Of a DNA stretch of 41,026 bases, positions 40,704 through 41,026 are shown piece by piece. Under the pieces are notes generated by a model that was not told the DNA's origin, did not search any database, and saw nothing but the letters and a program-made list of their open reading frames with translations. The position numbers and the translations under genes were made by a program. Source of the DNA: Actinomyces oricola (GTDB taxonomy: Bacteria > Actinomycetota > Actinomycetes > Actinomycetales > Actinomycetaceae); the NCBI RefSeq assembly GCF_004104015.1, contig NZ_RYFV01000003.1, positions 1-41,026 on the forward strand. The letters run 5' to 3'. Positions within the stretch are counted from its first letter, which is position 1; every line of letters starts with the position of its first letter.

Positions 40704-40783
40704 ATCCTGATGCCCTCATCACTCATCCGGCCGGTGTTGGCTCAGCGCCTGCTGGGCCTCGCCGGTGTGAGGGCACCCGATTC

Positions 40784-40818
40784 AGCCCCGCAGCGAGTGC
40801 TGCGGGGCTTTCTTGTTT
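40784..40818 (+). terminator. Rho-independent terminator
   Basis: AGCCCCGCAG (40784-40793) pairs exactly with CTGCGGGGCT (40800-40809) around a 6-nt loop and is followed by TTCTTGTTT. This is the best canonical intrinsic terminator in the window. The gene it served upstream is not identifiable; the IS may have separated them. Confidence 0.85.
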
Positions 40819-40834
40819 GAGGGGAGGTGCGCGC

Positions 40835-40939
40835 ATGCGCACCATGTGCGTTCTGCGCGGAGCACCCGGCTCGGGTAAGACCACCCAGAGCCGTCAGCAC
40901 GGCTTGGCCGACGGATCATTCCCGCGCGAGCGGGGATGA
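40835..40939 (+). pseudogene. Truncated P-loop kinase-like gene (N-terminus only)
   Basis: ATG 40835 follows a strong GGGGAGG about 7 nt upstream. The protein starts MRTMCVLRGAPGSGKTTQS, a Walker A P-loop typical of polynucleotide-kinase/zeta-type ATPases (LRGAPGSGKST..., then GL). After about 27 residues (HGLAD) the sequence runs into a CRISPR-repeat-like segment and stops at TGA 40937-40939. The strong ribosome site and intact P-loop suggest a real gene whose body is missing. Either the contig is chimeric at this point or the gene is broken in the genome. Confidence 0.55.
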
Positions 40940-40991
40940 CCCGATGTATCGGGTGGGTACCACGTCGACCCTGCGGGAGCAGGGATAGCAG
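40915..40991. repeat. Two type I-E CRISPR-repeat-like units at the window end
   Basis: Unit 1 (40915-40942) contains CCCGC/GCGGG around GCGA, followed by GATGACCC. Unit 2 (40964-40991) starts GTCGA like the repeats at 19586, with the stem CCCTGC/GCAGGG around GGGA. The C-to-T and G-to-A changes are compensatory, so the stem is kept. The starts are 49 bp apart, shorter than the 61 bp of the 19.6-kb pair, so this is not a regular array as assembled. Confidence 0.4.
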
Positions 40992-41026
40992 TGGCGGGGG
41001 GCCCCCGGGGGGGGGGGGCGCCCCCC
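40992..41026. other. G/C homopolymer at the contig edge
   Basis: The final bases are runs of G and C only, including a G run of 12. This looks like low-quality or artefactual end sequence rather than biology. Confidence 0.6.

Noticed and set aside
40704-40783. tRNA or other structured RNA gene before the terminator
   Set aside because: The region has an imperfect inverted repeat (TGCCCTCA/TGAGGGCA) but no T-arm consensus, anticodon arm or CCA end; I could not fold it into a tRNA.
40915-41026. A regular CRISPR array at the right edge
   Set aside because: The two repeat-like units are 49 bp apart rather than 61, differ substantially, and lie next to artefactual G/C runs; kept only as repeat-like units.

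Overview
The window (41,026 bp, very GC-rich, dense genes, many GTG starts) looks like a contig from an Actinomyces-like actinobacterium (Actinomycetaceae). The evidence is gene content: TatB with a long Ala/Pro-rich tail next to Mrp, a soluble MgtE-N/CBS protein beside DUF1003, a 55-residue DUF3117 protein, a MiaE-like ferritin-fold protein beside a DEAD-box helicase, and a nucleoside BMP/ABC system. The last ~45 bp are a G/C homopolymer, so the right edge is probably a contig end and should be read with caution.

Layout. 169-2379 (-): DeoR-type regulator and galactokinase. 2582-4436 (+): 2H phosphoesterase and mannose-1-phosphate guanylyltransferase. 4652-13733 (+): a nucleoside uptake and salvage cluster, with BMP lipoprotein, double ABC ATPase, two permeases, cytidine deaminase, thymidine phosphorylase, an unrecognised C39-like cysteine-peptidase-fold protein, and deoxyribose-phosphate aldolase. 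13793-16346 (+): an Mn-type ABC importer behind a strong palindromic operator. 16465-18210 (-): phosphohexomutase, divergent from dapE (18390-19568, +). A two-repeat type I-E-like CRISPR remnant follows at 19586-19674. 19787-20938 (+): LOG-family protein and DUF3117 protein. 21236-29331: O-methyltransferase, tatB, mrp, a membrane acyltransferase fused to an SGNH domain, DUF1003, MgtE-N/CBS and a stress protein. 29328-31607: TIM-barrel protein, then a CDF efflux pump with its ArsR repressor. 31797-36313: aminopeptidase P, Gfo/Idh/MocA oxidoreductase, PHP phosphoesterase, MarC. 36422-39191: DEAD-box helicase and ferritin-fold protein. 39291-40703: an inactivated IS256-type element. 40835 to the end: a kinase-like P-loop gene broken after about 27 codons by CRISPR-repeat-like sequence.

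How the genes work together. The 4.6-13.7 kb cluster imports nucleosides, deaminates (deoxy)cytidine, phosphorolyses thymidine or deoxyuridine, and cleaves deoxyribose phosphate to acetaldehyde and glyceraldehyde-3-phosphate. The 13.8-16.3 kb cluster imports manganese. The ArsR/CDF pair exports Zn/Cd-type metals. GalK, ManC and the phosphohexomutase supply sugar phosphates and GDP-mannose.

The most striking general feature is regulatory. At least twelve genes have a TANNNT -10 hexamer ending exactly 6 or 7 nt before the start codon with no Shine-Dalgarno sequence, which predicts leaderless mRNAs. Several predicted operators lie directly on these -10 elements. No cas genes, tRNAs, rRNAs or riboswitches were recognised.
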